Assembly: GCA_933228675.1 (NCBI GenBank)
Contig: OW121741.1
Coordinates: 78,153,387-78,217,386, forward strand
Direction: 5' to 3'
Source of the DNA: Stomorhina lunata
Lineage: Eukaryota; Arthropoda; Insecta; Diptera; Rhiniidae
Length of the DNA: 64,000 nt
The first letter of the stretch is position 1. Every line of letters starts with the position of its first letter. Below the pieces are notes generated by a model. That model made no database searches. It worked only from the letters and a program-made list of their open reading frames with translations, and was not told the origin of the DNA. The translations under genes were made by a program, and so were the position numbers. Positions 46,501 to 53,649 of this stretch are shown here, piece by piece.

Positions 46501-47287
46501 TAATAATGAAATAATACAAATTTGGATGAAAATAATATAAAATATGATATAAGATATAAATACCCGAAGTACAAAACCGAAGGTATACGTTCCAAAGTGA
46601 ATGGACCATTCAGTTGTTCAAAAGTAGCATTTTTGACATCACACAACTTGTAACAAGTTTCACAAATTATTTGACACGAAAAGAAGATCACTTAATTCAA
46701 TTATTAACTTACATTGACCCCCGTATCAGATGTAAAGTTATAAGGCCATTTTCTAAAACCCTCACAGCTCCAGGGCAAAGTGGGTTGCATTGAGGCGAAC
46801 ATATATGCCAGGGGTACTACCGCAAATATGCTAAAATACATGATCGTACACAAATTGATGCCCAGACTTATAAAACCAAGACCTAAAAAAGACGAAATAC
46901 TTATAATATATTATATAAAATTTATAAAAAAATGAACTTGCATTATATATAATTACTGCTGGAAAATTGACCCAAAAACGAGTGTAGCACCATTAGGGGT
47001 ATTATATATAAAACCAATGATATAAAATAGGTAGTTATTATATCATGATCTGATTCAATAAAATAAAATCTTTAATGTTAAATATTTCAAAACAATATTT
47101 AATTTCTAATTTTGTACTTACCCGAGTATTCTTCTAGGGTATAAAACCATGACATATGCAAAAAATTCATCCGAAACGTCAAGGCAATACCGGAATATAT
47201 AAAATCGCTGGGATTTGACCAGTAACCACGTTTTGAATTTGGTACAAATGAATCTTGACCGTTTTGGTATGAAACTTTAGACATCAT
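21267..47287 (-). CDS. divergent SLC6-family (Na/Cl-dependent neurotransmitter symporter-like) transporter, 10 coding exons
   Basis: Plasma-membrane transporter of the SLC6/LeuT fold, about 12 membrane segments. Exons read by hand: 47287-47122, 47049-46957, 46882-46713, 46646-46564, 46499-46364, 22569-22242, 22175-22027, 21965-21837, 21768-21562, 21503-21267. All junctions are GT/AG, all phases agree, and the sum is 1,698 nt or 565 residues, a normal SLC6 length. Hallmarks in order: RGYWSNPSDFIYSG (TM1 entry), IIPLMVLHSFLGQFSS (TM2), TLPWSC (after TM3), TISWQLSLC (TM4), LSLLPGAGKVYRKFF (TM5), FGPGWGLLITLSSFNKFNNN (TM6-7), FWCILLFFMLFLG (TM8), DFEFMIKECYS (TM10-11). The canonical NVWRFPY of TM1 reads NFLHMSWFY, and the LGLDS-type ion site of TM8 reads LGALVLT, so transport may be altered. 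Drosophila has comparably divergent SLC6 paralogues. Substrate unknown. A splice acceptor at 47298 suggests an upstream non-coding exon. Confidence 0.85.
22995..24960 (-). pseudogene. LOA/R1-like non-LTR retrotransposon, 5' truncated
   Basis: Reading leftwards, broken frames give KVKWALDSFKPYKSA (RT entry), LVAFLDIKGAFNKIKP (RT palm), AYADEVAIAVSGKY (catalytic YADD box changed to YADE), LGVNSA, LPKLDGTELVLTDDAKYLG and VILDS, then a C-terminal region (RLRTTGEWSTLSLGHS) and the family tail with AACACAAAGGGACC. A 188-bp nested insertion at 24227-24414 interrupts the RT. Stops and shifts are abundant. It is oriented as the host SLC6 transcript. Confidence 0.75.
24227..24414 (+). mobile_element. 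188-bp nested retroposon 3' end with 11-bp target duplication
   Basis: It is flanked by TATCAACTCTT at 24216-24226 and again at 24415-24425. The insert is pyrimidine-rich at its start, contains CAATGGACCCGAAGG, and ends in CAACCTAACCTAACA, the 3' tail style of this non-LTR group. It is either a SINE using that tail or a strongly 5'-truncated retrotransposon copy. Confidence 0.7.
24965..26320. other. intronic DNA, no gene recognised
   Basis: I found no transposase or reverse transcriptase similarity, TIR pair or tandem repeat here. Small AT-rich frames are not credible. Confidence 0.5.
26325..27957 (-). mobile_element. Tc1-like transposon, 1,633 bp
   Basis: TIRs begin CAGTGGTGGTCACGTATTTA on the left and, read inward, CAGTGGCGGTCACATATTTA on the right. 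Each is bounded by the TA target dinucleotide (26323-26324, 27958-27959). Length and layout are normal for Tc1. The transposase it carries is broken. Confidence 0.85.
26669..27626 (-). pseudogene. Tc1-like DD34E transposase, inactivated
   Basis: It starts at MAKNKWCTDTQ (27626), followed by a helix-turn-helix (GCPVSEIASILNCSRKMVYN) and a GRPR-like linker (RAPRPRKT). The catalytic core has WSDESKF, then IHDNDPKH, then SPDLNPIENLW. Exactly 34 residues separate the second Asp and the Glu, the DD34E signature. Three lesions break it: a frameshift just after LIHRM (near 27400), a stop within the following segment, and a stop before HLEKPLDFW near 27215. The catalytic half alone is open for 180 codons. 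Cut-and-paste DNA transposition is the family function. Confidence 0.85.
27960..28900. other. intronic AT-rich DNA, no gene recognised
   Basis: A Tc1-like tip motif (ACAGGTGGTGGCCAC) appears at about 28209, but I found no partner end. Nothing else is recognisable. Confidence 0.4.
28901..30189. mobile_element. Harbinger-like non-autonomous element, copy 1
   Basis: The tips are ACAGCCTGTT and AACAGGCTGT. The first ~250 bp and last ~60 bp match the element at 47348-48526 closely. The interior holds a plus-strand piece of jockey/CR1-like retrotransposon (about 29525-29960, with HVWAGASKF, LLDRVQE, CSNKIRKLVLDT). It also holds a short internal duplication around CATTCTGAGACATGTATTGC. No transposase is present. 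Assignment to PIF/Harbinger rests only on tip length and a 3-bp TTA duplication at the sister copy. Confidence 0.55.
30190..31229. other. intronic AT-rich DNA, no gene recognised
   Basis: A lysine-rich 72-codon frame (30640-30858) looks like chance in AT-rich DNA. A GAAGAAATCACACTTTTTTA segment near 30920 recurs inverted near 46180-46200, so scattered repeat debris lies on both sides of the satellite and palindrome. Confidence 0.4.
31230..34260 (+). repeat. 158-bp satellite array, about 19 units
   Basis: The anchor GTATCCCCTATTATATA occurs at 31361, 31519, 31677 and onward at a strict 158-bp spacing to 34205 (18 periods). Inner units are nearly identical; the first and last are diverged. Sorting variants are ACATTAACTG versus ACATTTACTG, TCGAGAAATT versus TCGAAAAATT, and AGTATGATG versus AGTATAATG. 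No coding frame runs through. The 158-bp length is close to nucleosomal DNA. It lies in an SLC6 intron and is transcribed if that gene is. Confidence 0.95.
34261..35229. other. degenerate satellite flank and AT-rich DNA
   Basis: Up to about 34470 there are decayed traces of the 158-bp unit (GATTTCAATGTATCCC, TTATATGTAATATAAG). Beyond that I see nothing. Confidence 0.5.
35230..35578. repeat. CTATAG-type array flanking the palindrome
   Basis: Irregular array of TTTTTCTATAGAAAAATTTT and TTCAATAAAA units. It ends abruptly at 35578, exactly where the left palindrome arm begins (TTGATGGTGTC). It is the same repeat as the palindrome spacer. Confidence 0.8.
35579..35790 (+). pseudogene. left-arm copy of the terminal part of the WD-repeat-like exon
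   Basis: It is the mirror of 44864-45075. It encodes NHMLTLDRYGDLKLWDI and then a GTAAGT donor-like site after CCCAAGGCCACA. It lacks exon 1 and the first part of exon 2, because the arm starts within exon 2. It is therefore a truncated duplicate with no promoter of its own in view. Confidence 0.6.
35820..36250. repeat. hairpin-element remnant in the left arm
   Basis: It contains CTTGACTCTCCTTGCGATTC, GAGTCGATCGG and a GGTGAAGGGTATA end, which resemble the right ends of the TATACCC-type elements. It is mirrored at about 44404-44834 in the right arm. Confidence 0.5.
36345..38930 (+). repeat. GGTACTTTTTT repeat array, left palindrome arm
   Basis: About 18-20 degenerate units spaced roughly 80-160 bp apart. 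Each has the core ACACGTGTTTGGTACTTTTTT or a variant, then a GGGTAAAAAAGGG purine run, then AACCAACATAGATAGAAAC. Several units contain a perfect CACGTG (near 36642, 36791, 37230, 37377, 38223, 38487). Repeated peptide-like frames such as KKYQTRVPLFF on the opposite strand follow from the repeat and are not genes. Confidence 0.8.
39235..39310 (+). repeat. 76-nt near-perfect hairpin (left arm)
   Basis: GTTACGCCCTTTTGCATTTT... folds back on ...AAATACAAAAAGGCGTAAC. The stem is about 36 bp with a handful of mismatches and the loop is AAAT. It sits 42 bp upstream of a splice-acceptor-like TTATTTTTCAG. It could be a tiny foldback MITE or a pre-miRNA-like structure. The mirror copy is at 41343-41418. 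Confidence 0.75.
39353..39595 (+). CDS. proline-rich terminal exon, left arm (hypothetical)
   Basis: After TTATTTTTCAG an open frame runs 80 codons to a stop that overlaps the start of AATAAA poly(A)-like sequence. It begins NNWTVPTGFGDHPPPPHRYA, continues with QWYYSMYGPAVEP, then four 21-nt repeats (39467-39550) encoding QDAPAPL, and ends DADKTPPEEK. It is low-complexity, Pro/Gln/Asp-rich and has no recognised domain. Base composition is much richer in C than its AT-rich surroundings, which suggests selection or foreign origin. No upstream coding exon is established. It could equally be a remnant of a larger gene. Confidence 0.45.
   Translation, partial: NNWTVPTGFGDHPPPPHRYAQWYYSMYGPAVEPQQTSPQDAPAPLQDAPAPLQDAPAPPQDAPDKQTTSQDADKTPPEEK
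39690..40965. repeat. CTATAG array spanning the palindrome centre
   Basis: Array of TTTTTCTATAGAAAAATTTT and TTCAATAAAAAAA units. Within the core, a 123-bp higher-order period is visible from TTTCCAAAAAAAAC at 40221, 40344 and 40467. The outer parts (to about 40045 and from about 40570) belong to the arms. The central ~0.5 kb is the unpaired spacer, though the unit itself is nearly self-complementary. It would be a strong hairpin former. Confidence 0.85.
41058..41300 (-). CDS. proline-rich terminal exon, right arm (hypothetical)
   Basis: Mirror copy of 39353-39595 with the same translation, splice acceptor and poly(A) signal. Here it lies on the same strand as, and about 3.5 kb downstream of, the spliced WD-repeat-like fragment (45425-44843) and the SLC6 gene. 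It could be a terminal exon of that nested gene, an alternative 3' exon, or unrelated. The two copies point towards each other across the palindrome centre. Confidence 0.45.
   Translation of the reverse strand, partial: NNWTVPTGFGDHPPPPHRYAQWYYSMYGPAVEPQQTSPQDAPAPLQDAPAPLQDAPAPPQDAPDKQTTSQDADKTPPEEK
41343..41418 (-). repeat. 76-nt near-perfect hairpin (right arm)
   Basis: Mirror of 39235-39310. Orientation is reversed, but the structure is the same because it is a self-complementary hairpin. Confidence 0.75.
41720..44310 (-). repeat. GGTACTTTTTT repeat array, right palindrome arm
   Basis: Mirror of 36345-38930. The same CACGTG-containing cores appear as AAAAAAGTACCAAACACGTG. No gene is seen in it. 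Confidence 0.8.
44843..45425 (-). pseudogene. small spliced gene or remnant with a WD-repeat-like segment
   Basis: Exon 1 (45425-45280) starts at ATG with a very basic stretch (SLKKSRHHEKKTKKKDK), then MRFFDCGLLQYALLSDDF and IKEMALKQKE. It ends at a GTAAAG donor. Two acceptors are possible (45222 or 45193). The second gives IYRAGLMYYGPDGQYYIFGG then a stop near 45080. A shifted frame continues QLIDGVNIIKLKIFDNKNH and MLTLDRYGDLKLWDI (WD-like) to a good GTAAGT donor after PKAT. The frame break suggests a pseudogene or a missed micro-exon. Its 3' part lies in the palindrome arm, so it is duplicated at 35579. It is nested in SLC6 intron 5 on the same strand. I cannot name the family with confidence. 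Confidence 0.4.
45430..46363. other. intronic AT-rich DNA, no gene recognised
   Basis: A trace of AAAAAAAGTACCAAAAG near 46130 belongs to the GGTACTTTTTT family. Otherwise I see nothing up to the exon 5 donor of the SLC6 gene. Confidence 0.45.
46364..47287 (-). CDS. SLC6 gene exons 1-5 (N-terminus to TM4)
   Basis: This compact 924-bp block holds the first 216 codons. Introns are 72, 74, 66 and 64 bp, typical of flies. Exon 2 (47049-46957) is easy to miss: it supplies TM2 (IIPLMVLHSFLGQFSS), without which TM1 would run straight into TM3. The start is the first of two adjacent ATGs (47287 and 47284). The frame upstream, if real, is non-coding. A Harbinger-like element starts 61 bp upstream of this ATG, so the promoter is either inside that element, beyond it, or lost. 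Confidence 0.85.
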
Positions 47288-47347
47288 TATGAATAAATCT
47301 AAAAGGTAAACAAACAAATACATTACAGTCGGTCAATCTGGTTTTTA

Positions 47348-48526
47348 CAGCCTGTTCACAAAACTTTCATACGTTAGAAGGCAATCGAATACTACCCAAA
47401 CGATTAAGTTCTAAATTGAGTTCATTTTCTTTTTTCGTTTAGAAATAAAAGCTTCGTAATGAAATATCAAATAATAGTATTGCCATGATATATTTTATTA
47501 CTTTTCTGAAAGCTTTTCATGTAAAACTTAAGACTTTTGTAAAATGATGTTAACCCTAGAACTGAATAAAATCAAAAATAAATAAAAATAAAAAATAATA
47601 ACATTTAAATTTTTTTTCAAAATTAAATGCAAATTTGTTTTTAAATAATTATTTTATAAAACGATGTTGTAAATATGTTGTTGCTGAGTTGACAGCCCTT
47701 GGCCGGGAAACTTTGGGTCATTCCGGTACATAGAACCGGCTGTCGCGGAAATTATAAAACGATTTTCTGGGAATGGGAATTCAATATGATGTCATTTTCA
47801 AGTAAGAGATAAGGTGTAAGAGATACTTTATCTGACCTCCGTTCTATTTACACCACCTACATATATCAGACCGAAAATGGAATACAACTCTCATGTATGG
47901 GCCGGTGCTTCAAAGTCTATTTTGGAGTTCTCGAGCGAATGCAGGTGAGAACAAACAGTAGGTTATCCAACTCTATTCCTCTATAGTTACTATTTTGAAC
48001 GAAATCAGGCAACTCGTTCCCGATACTCGAAATTCTTACCCAAAACATATGTTAGAGCGCATCCCTTCGTAGTAGATTGGCCAGTAGACAGAACAACAAC
48101 ACTACAAAGAAAATTCGTTATTTAACCGTACAGTTCGTATGCGGAAATTGCTTCCCGCAGAAGTTTTGCCAGTCAGTTGCAATATAGGGAAGTTCAAAGC
48201 AAATGTCAACAAAAAACTTTTCCACCTATTCCCCCTCCCACAACCTTTTCCTAGCACCAACACAATGCATTGCATAAGTAGGGTCATTAACTGAGCGCTG
48301 GTCCTAAATTAAAAATAAACAAACGTATTTTTGTTTCCCAGACGATTAGAATTATTCAATTGCCTAACTTGACGTTTACTTTCGTCTACACATTTCATAT
48401 ATGAACCAAAATTTTAAAAGCTTTTTCTCGTTTCACTCAAAAAAAAAAAATTTCAAAAATCAAAAGTAAAATTTTTTCGCCAGTTGACGTACAATTTGAA
48501 AAAAATAGTACTTTCAAAACAGGCTG
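47348..48526. mobile_element. Harbinger-like non-autonomous element, copy 2, upstream of the SLC6 start
   Basis: The tips are CAGCCTGTTCAC and AACAGGCTG, flanked by TTA on both sides (47345-47347, 48527-48529). The left ~250 bp and right ~60 bp match 28901-30189. The interior has a SINE-like block (CCGGTACATAGAACCGG) and jockey/CR1-like debris (about 47780-48310: MGIQYDVIFK-like, SHVWAGASKS, CNIGKFKANV-like). It has no transposase. Its edge lies 61 bp upstream of the SLC6 ATG, so it may have displaced or now supply the promoter or a 5' UTR exon. Confidence 0.55.
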
Positions 48527-48811
48527 TTAGCCGGCTTGCGGATAGAGAAGTACTATTGTATGATTTATTAGCCATCAGGATATCTGTTAATAACCGACAA
48601 AAGGGTAAGCTAGTGGGTAAAGATAATTCGAGTACTCTGAATTTAATGGTGCTAGCCGTTTTGAAGGTTAGCCTTAGTTTTCAAGATATGGGGTTAAAAA
48701 AATGGAGGAGGTTGAGCAATAAATATTCGCATAACTCGAAAACTGTTTTTTTTTTTTGGACTAAGTTAATTCAGTCACAAAATTTTCTTTCAGAAATACT
48801 CATTACTTTTT

Positions 48812-51350
48812 TATACCCACCATCAAAAAGAATGGGGGGTATATTGAGATTGTCATTCCGTTTGTAATTTCCTTAATATTGGCTCAAAAACCGAAATTGA
48901 AGTATATTCTGAATCTTTATGAAATTCTAAGACGATTGAGCGATGTCCGTCTGTCTGTCTGTTGTCGGCACAATAAAACCTTAACGAAAGGATATAGGTC
49001 ACTGAAATTTGTCACAAATATTCTTCATTTCTTGGAAAATTTTGGTATTGAAATCGGGCGAAATCTTATTTGCTAATAAATGACAAATTATAACAGCTAT
49101 GATAACAATATTTGGTATCTAGAAGTTCCACATAAGCACTAGGCAGCATATAATTTCATCGAAATCGGTTCACATTTAACCATAGCTCCCATACAAAAAA
49201 CTTACGGAAACAGCCAAAATTTCACCTAAAATACACTTAAATGCAAATAAATCTAAAACTGTAACAGATATGACCACTTAATTTATCATAAAGAGGTCTT
49301 ATGTCAATGCCAACAAGTTCGCAAAGTTTTGTAGAAATCGGTTACTATTTGACCATAGCTCCCATATAAAAAACTTACGGAAACAGCCTAAATTCCACCA
49401 GAAATACAATTAATTGTTTTTAACTGGTCTTTGCTACATTTTTTTGGTTTCCTGGAGTGTTTTTTTTTTATATAAAAGCTATAGTCAAATATGGACCGGT
49501 TCCTATAAAATTTGGCATACTGACCAATAGTTGCATAAAACTTCCCTATTCTAAATTTAGTCGTCATAGCTATTACAATTGTATTACATTTATCAGCTTT
49601 AATCTGTTTCCCGGGGCTGGGTTATATGGAAGCTCTAACGAAATGTAAACCGACTTTGTCCATTTTCAATACACATTTTTTTCAAGATATCGAAAATACT
49701 TTTGTAAAATTTGGACATTCTAGCTCTGACGGACATAAACTCCCTTTTCTTTTTGTATTTTTGTGTTTCCATAAGTTGTTTACATGGGAGCTATGGTCAA
49801 ATGGTGACTGATTGTGACAAAATTTTGTACACTAGTTAGCATTGACAAAAGACTTCCCTGTGCCAAATTAGTGGCCAACGCTATTACAGTTTATCATTGA
49901 TTGGCATTTAAGTGTATTTTAGGTGGAATTTTGGCTGTTTCCGTAAGTTTTTTGTATGGGAGCTATGGTTAAATGTGAACTGATTTCGATGAAATTTTGT
50001 ATACTACCTAGTGCTTGTGTAGAACTTCTTCATACGAAATTTTATTATCATAGCTGTTATAATTTGTCATTTGTTAGCAAATAAGCGATTAGCCTAGACG
50101 AGGTAATACTGGAGCTATGGTCAAATTTGAACCGATTTTGCCCGATTTCAATACCAAAATTTTGCAAGAAATGAAGGATATTTGTGCTAATTTTCAATGA
50201 CCTATAACACAGGTCAACAGCAAAAATGTGCTCGAGTAACCACTATATACATTTGATGTATGGCTACCTTAGTACAAAAATGGTAAAATTTTTAAATTCT
50301 ATGGCAAGATTTTTTTTAAAAATTTTTTTTTTAAATTGCAATTTTTTTAGACGTTTCTTCAAATAATTAATGATAACTCAAAAACTAATAGTCCGATATT
50401 AATAAAATAAAATCAGAAAAATTAAGATTTACATAGCCTTTAATTCGTCTATATATCGCGTTTCAATCGGATCAATAGTATCGGAGTTATAATAAAAAAC
50501 TTAAGAAAAAAATATATTTTTTACATAAAAATGGCGAAAATTTTCGTTTTAAAAAAATCATGAAAAATCGAAAACGGCAAAAAACTTCCAGATTTATTAT
50601 TTATATTTTAGCGACATATAATAGCAACAAAATGAGATATCAACCATAAAAAGCGATTGATTTTTTTCGAATTTATTCACAATTTAGTGAATTCGCTCAT
50701 TTTCACAAAATTTTAGTTTTTTGCTTGATATACGCATTATAGCGGGTTTTCAAATGTATGAAAAAAATAAATTTTCCAATTTCAAGGGGTGCATGTCGGA
50801 TTATTGTGAGATTTGGTGAGAAACTTCCACCCACAAAATTTAAGTCGAATTGGACAACGTTAACACGTAGGGCATAGGTCCCAAATCTGAAAAATAGCGT
50901 TTAAATCGAAAAAAATTGACAAATTTTCAGTATTTGCAAAATTAAAGCTATTTATTTCCCCTTTTGCAAAAAAGTGGATTCTAGTTCTTAGTGCAAAGGC
51001 AATGATTTTTCCAATAAGCTACATGCCTTTAAAATCGGTTAAACAGTATTCGAGTTATTACAATTTTCACTGGCCATTACATGTCCTTGAGGACTTGCCG
51101 AAGACAATTTACAAAAACATTTTACTTAGTTTAAAATGTTTTATTTTTTTCTTTTTTAACTTACAATATACATGTCAACAATAAAGGTTTTATAGTGCCG
51201 ACAACAGACAGACGGACATCGCTCAATCGTCTTCGAATTTCATAAGGTTTCAGAGTATACTTCAATTTTGGTTTTTGAGTCAATATTAAGGAAATTACAA
51301 ACGGAATGACAATCTCAATATATCCCCCAATCTTTTTGATGGTGAGTATA
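48812..51350. mobile_element. TATACCC element with long inverted ends, 2.54 kb
   Basis: The tips read TATACCCACCATCAAAAAG on the left and, inward, TATACTCACCATCAAAAAG on the right. The left ~570 bp pairs with segments 49880-50215 and 51188-51350. The stretch 50216-51187 (starting ACAGGTCAACAGC) has no counterpart in the other copies and looks like a later insertion of unknown type. It ends just before GACAGACGGACATCGCTC. Open frames here (for example 48484-48867) have no recognisable domain. Confidence 0.6.
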
Positions 51351-51939
51351 ATAATACATACGAGTTTTGAAAAATCACTTATTATTCGTTTCTTTTATTT
51401 TGAAGGTTTTCAGGTGGCGCCACTAAAGCGACAATGTCTGATGATTTTTTCAGGAGATGCCACGAAAGCTGCAAGAATTAATATTACAATATATGTTAAA
51501 TAACTTATACCTTTCCTTATTTTTACTCTTTTTTATATTTTCGTATTTTTTAATTGCTTTATTTAATAAAAACACAAATTTTATTATTTTAATCATTAAA
51601 TTGCACTGTCCATCTTTTTCTTCCGAATGGTGCTGAAAGCTTAGATGCATGTATTTCTTGTTGTTGAAAAAAAGCTTTTATTATATTGTCATCGTTTTAT
51701 TTTCCTTTGCATTTTTCAGCAATGGCATTGCCAAATGTTTGCTCAAAAGTTGTAAAATTGTAAAAATGTGTAATTAACTAAATTTGATTTGATATTTTAT
51801 CCTGACAACTACAACTTTCGCCCATTTGTTTCGATCCGAAAGATTTTTACATTTTGGAAATCTTCTTAAAGAAATAATATGATTACTACACTACCTTATC
51901 TCTTATTGTTTAAGAGATATAATTATACGGACCCAAAGA
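51351..51939. other. AT-rich DNA, no gene recognised
   Basis: Two near copies of GGTGGCGCCACTAAAGC / GGAGATGCCACGAAAGC lie at 51412-51475. Nothing else is recognisable. Confidence 0.45.
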
Positions 51940-52203
51940 TTAGATTAGATAAGAGGACCTCCCAGAAAACTGTGACATTATGCACAAGACCATGGATATT
52001 GATCCATAGCACGTCCTCGATTAAGTAGCTTTATTTCCGGAAGCATTACCAATAGTTAGCACAATTTTTTATCAGTTCACATAAAACTTCGACTGTGTGG
52101 TATATTTTATCATCTTTAGAGCATACAAGTTCCCTAGATCTTCTAGATTCCAAAAAAAGTAAGAATCAAAACATTTAAATCGATTGTTAGTTAGTGCAAC
52201 ATA

Positions 52204-52740
52204 GTCCCAGTTTACATTGTACAATCTTTATCGCTGAGATTTTTGTCGTTCTTTCTTTAAAATTGCATTTGCGTTTAAATTGTACGATTTTTGTCGCCGA
52301 TATTTTTTATTTACGTATGCATAGGTACATAATTTTTGACATTTTCTTTTTGAAGTATATTCGTGTGGTAAAAAAAAAACAATACATTTGTGCTCAAACA
52401 AGTATTTTTCGTGTAAAAGAAATTGTTTTTCGAAATGGATATTGATAAATACCAATTAATAAGTGAGTTTCTTTATATTTTTAAATTTTAAATTTAATTC
52501 AATTGAAAATATACCCACTTGAACGTGAGCACTCATGAATAAGAAAATAAAACAAGTGTCAAAATATACTTGCAGCTAACTTCACGATTAAAATTACGAA
52601 TTGGGGAATAAACGAATTGCAAGAGTACATGCATATGTGTACTACTTTTAGTTTCTCTCTTCCCCTAGTATTTTTACTCCCCCTATTTTCCCACAAACTA
52701 AGAATTGCAACGACAAAAGTTGTACAATGTAAACTGGGAC
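52204..52740. mobile_element. 537-bp MITE with ATA target duplication
   Basis: The tips are GTCCCAGTTTACATTGTACA and, read inward from the right, GTCCCAGTTTACATTGTACA, identical over 20 bases. Similarity continues through CTTTRTCG. ATA flanks both ends (52201-52203, 52741-52743). It interrupts the retrotransposon's zinc-knuckle region right after QFLCQ. It is non-coding; family undetermined. Confidence 0.75.
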
Positions 52741-53214
52741 ATATTGACAAAGGAATTGGTATGTATCTTCTTCTTCTTCTTCTTCTTTGTTGCACCATCT
52801 GCACATGTCATCATTTCTTAAGCGTACTTTTTTCAAAAAGTACCATAAGTTATTATGCCCAGTTAAGATATCTACATATATCCTTAAATCATTTTTATCC
52901 ATATTTAATATAGTTTCTTGTGTGTTAATATCTCTTGTCTGCCATAGAGCTTTCGTTCGAGTACATTGCGTTGAGTTATTCCATAATGCACTTGATTCAG
53001 ATTTAAATTTGTTACTCATATTTTGGTAAATTGAGCAGAGCCTAGGGTAAACCTCCTCATATGCTGCATTTCCATTCAAGTCTGCTTCAGTGCGTGCCAA
53101 TTCATTCGCTTTCTCAATGCCCAGTATATTATTATTCGTTGAGAACCTACAGCTCTCTGCTACAACGGCTAACTACCTTTGACCTAATAATTATATGGAA
53201 TATTGCTTTGTGAA

Positions 53215-53300
53215 CCGCCGTGGTATAGCAGGTAAGTCATCCCCCTAGCATACCAGAGGTCCCAAGTTCGATCCCCGGCCAGACCCACTTGAAAAAATAA
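53215..53300 (+). other. tRNA-derived SINE head (degenerate tRNA-like)
   Basis: An A box TGGTATAGCAGG (53221-53232) and a B box AGTTCGATCCC (53265-53275) have tRNA-like spacing, between CCGCCG and CCCGGCCAGACC. The T-arm stem has two mismatches (CCAAG against CCCGG), so it is not a functional tRNA. An AT-rich body follows to about 53400. It lies in the gap of the retrotransposon's RNase H region, as a nested SINE would. Confidence 0.55.
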
Positions 53301-53649
53301 ATTTTCAAAAAAGCATCTGTTCATCTCATAACTTAGCTAGCCACTGGTTATTAAGTATTAGGCTATGAAAAACTTCTCTAACTAATGCATTTACCGTTAG
53401 CAGCCGGTGTTTAAACGTAGGTCTCCTTCAATGAATCTAAAAATAGAATCGGATGCAGCTCATTGTCTGAGAGAAGTACCCCTTGCTCCAATTAGAATGT
53501 TGTCGGGGAATTATATACATATATATTGCTTTGATTGCTGCTTGACTATCTATGTAAATTGTGATATTGCATTTGAATTTCGGCATCATTCCACTACCAG
53601 TACCTTGTTCCTTCTTTGAACCATCAGTGAAAATCTCTATACGAAGGTA

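Noticed and set aside
48484..48867. 127-codon frame
   Set aside because: It begins inside the Harbinger-like element and ends inside a TATACCC element, so it spans an insertion boundary by chance.
50216..51187. Possible relation to the long-TIR element at 62990-63880
   Set aside because: Only general similarity of AT-rich phrasing (short matches such as TTTCAAGGRGTGC). This is not enough to claim homology without alignment.
53215..53300. Functional tRNA gene
   Set aside because: A and B boxes are good, but the T-arm stem has two mismatches and no acceptor stem pairs. A SINE head is more likely.
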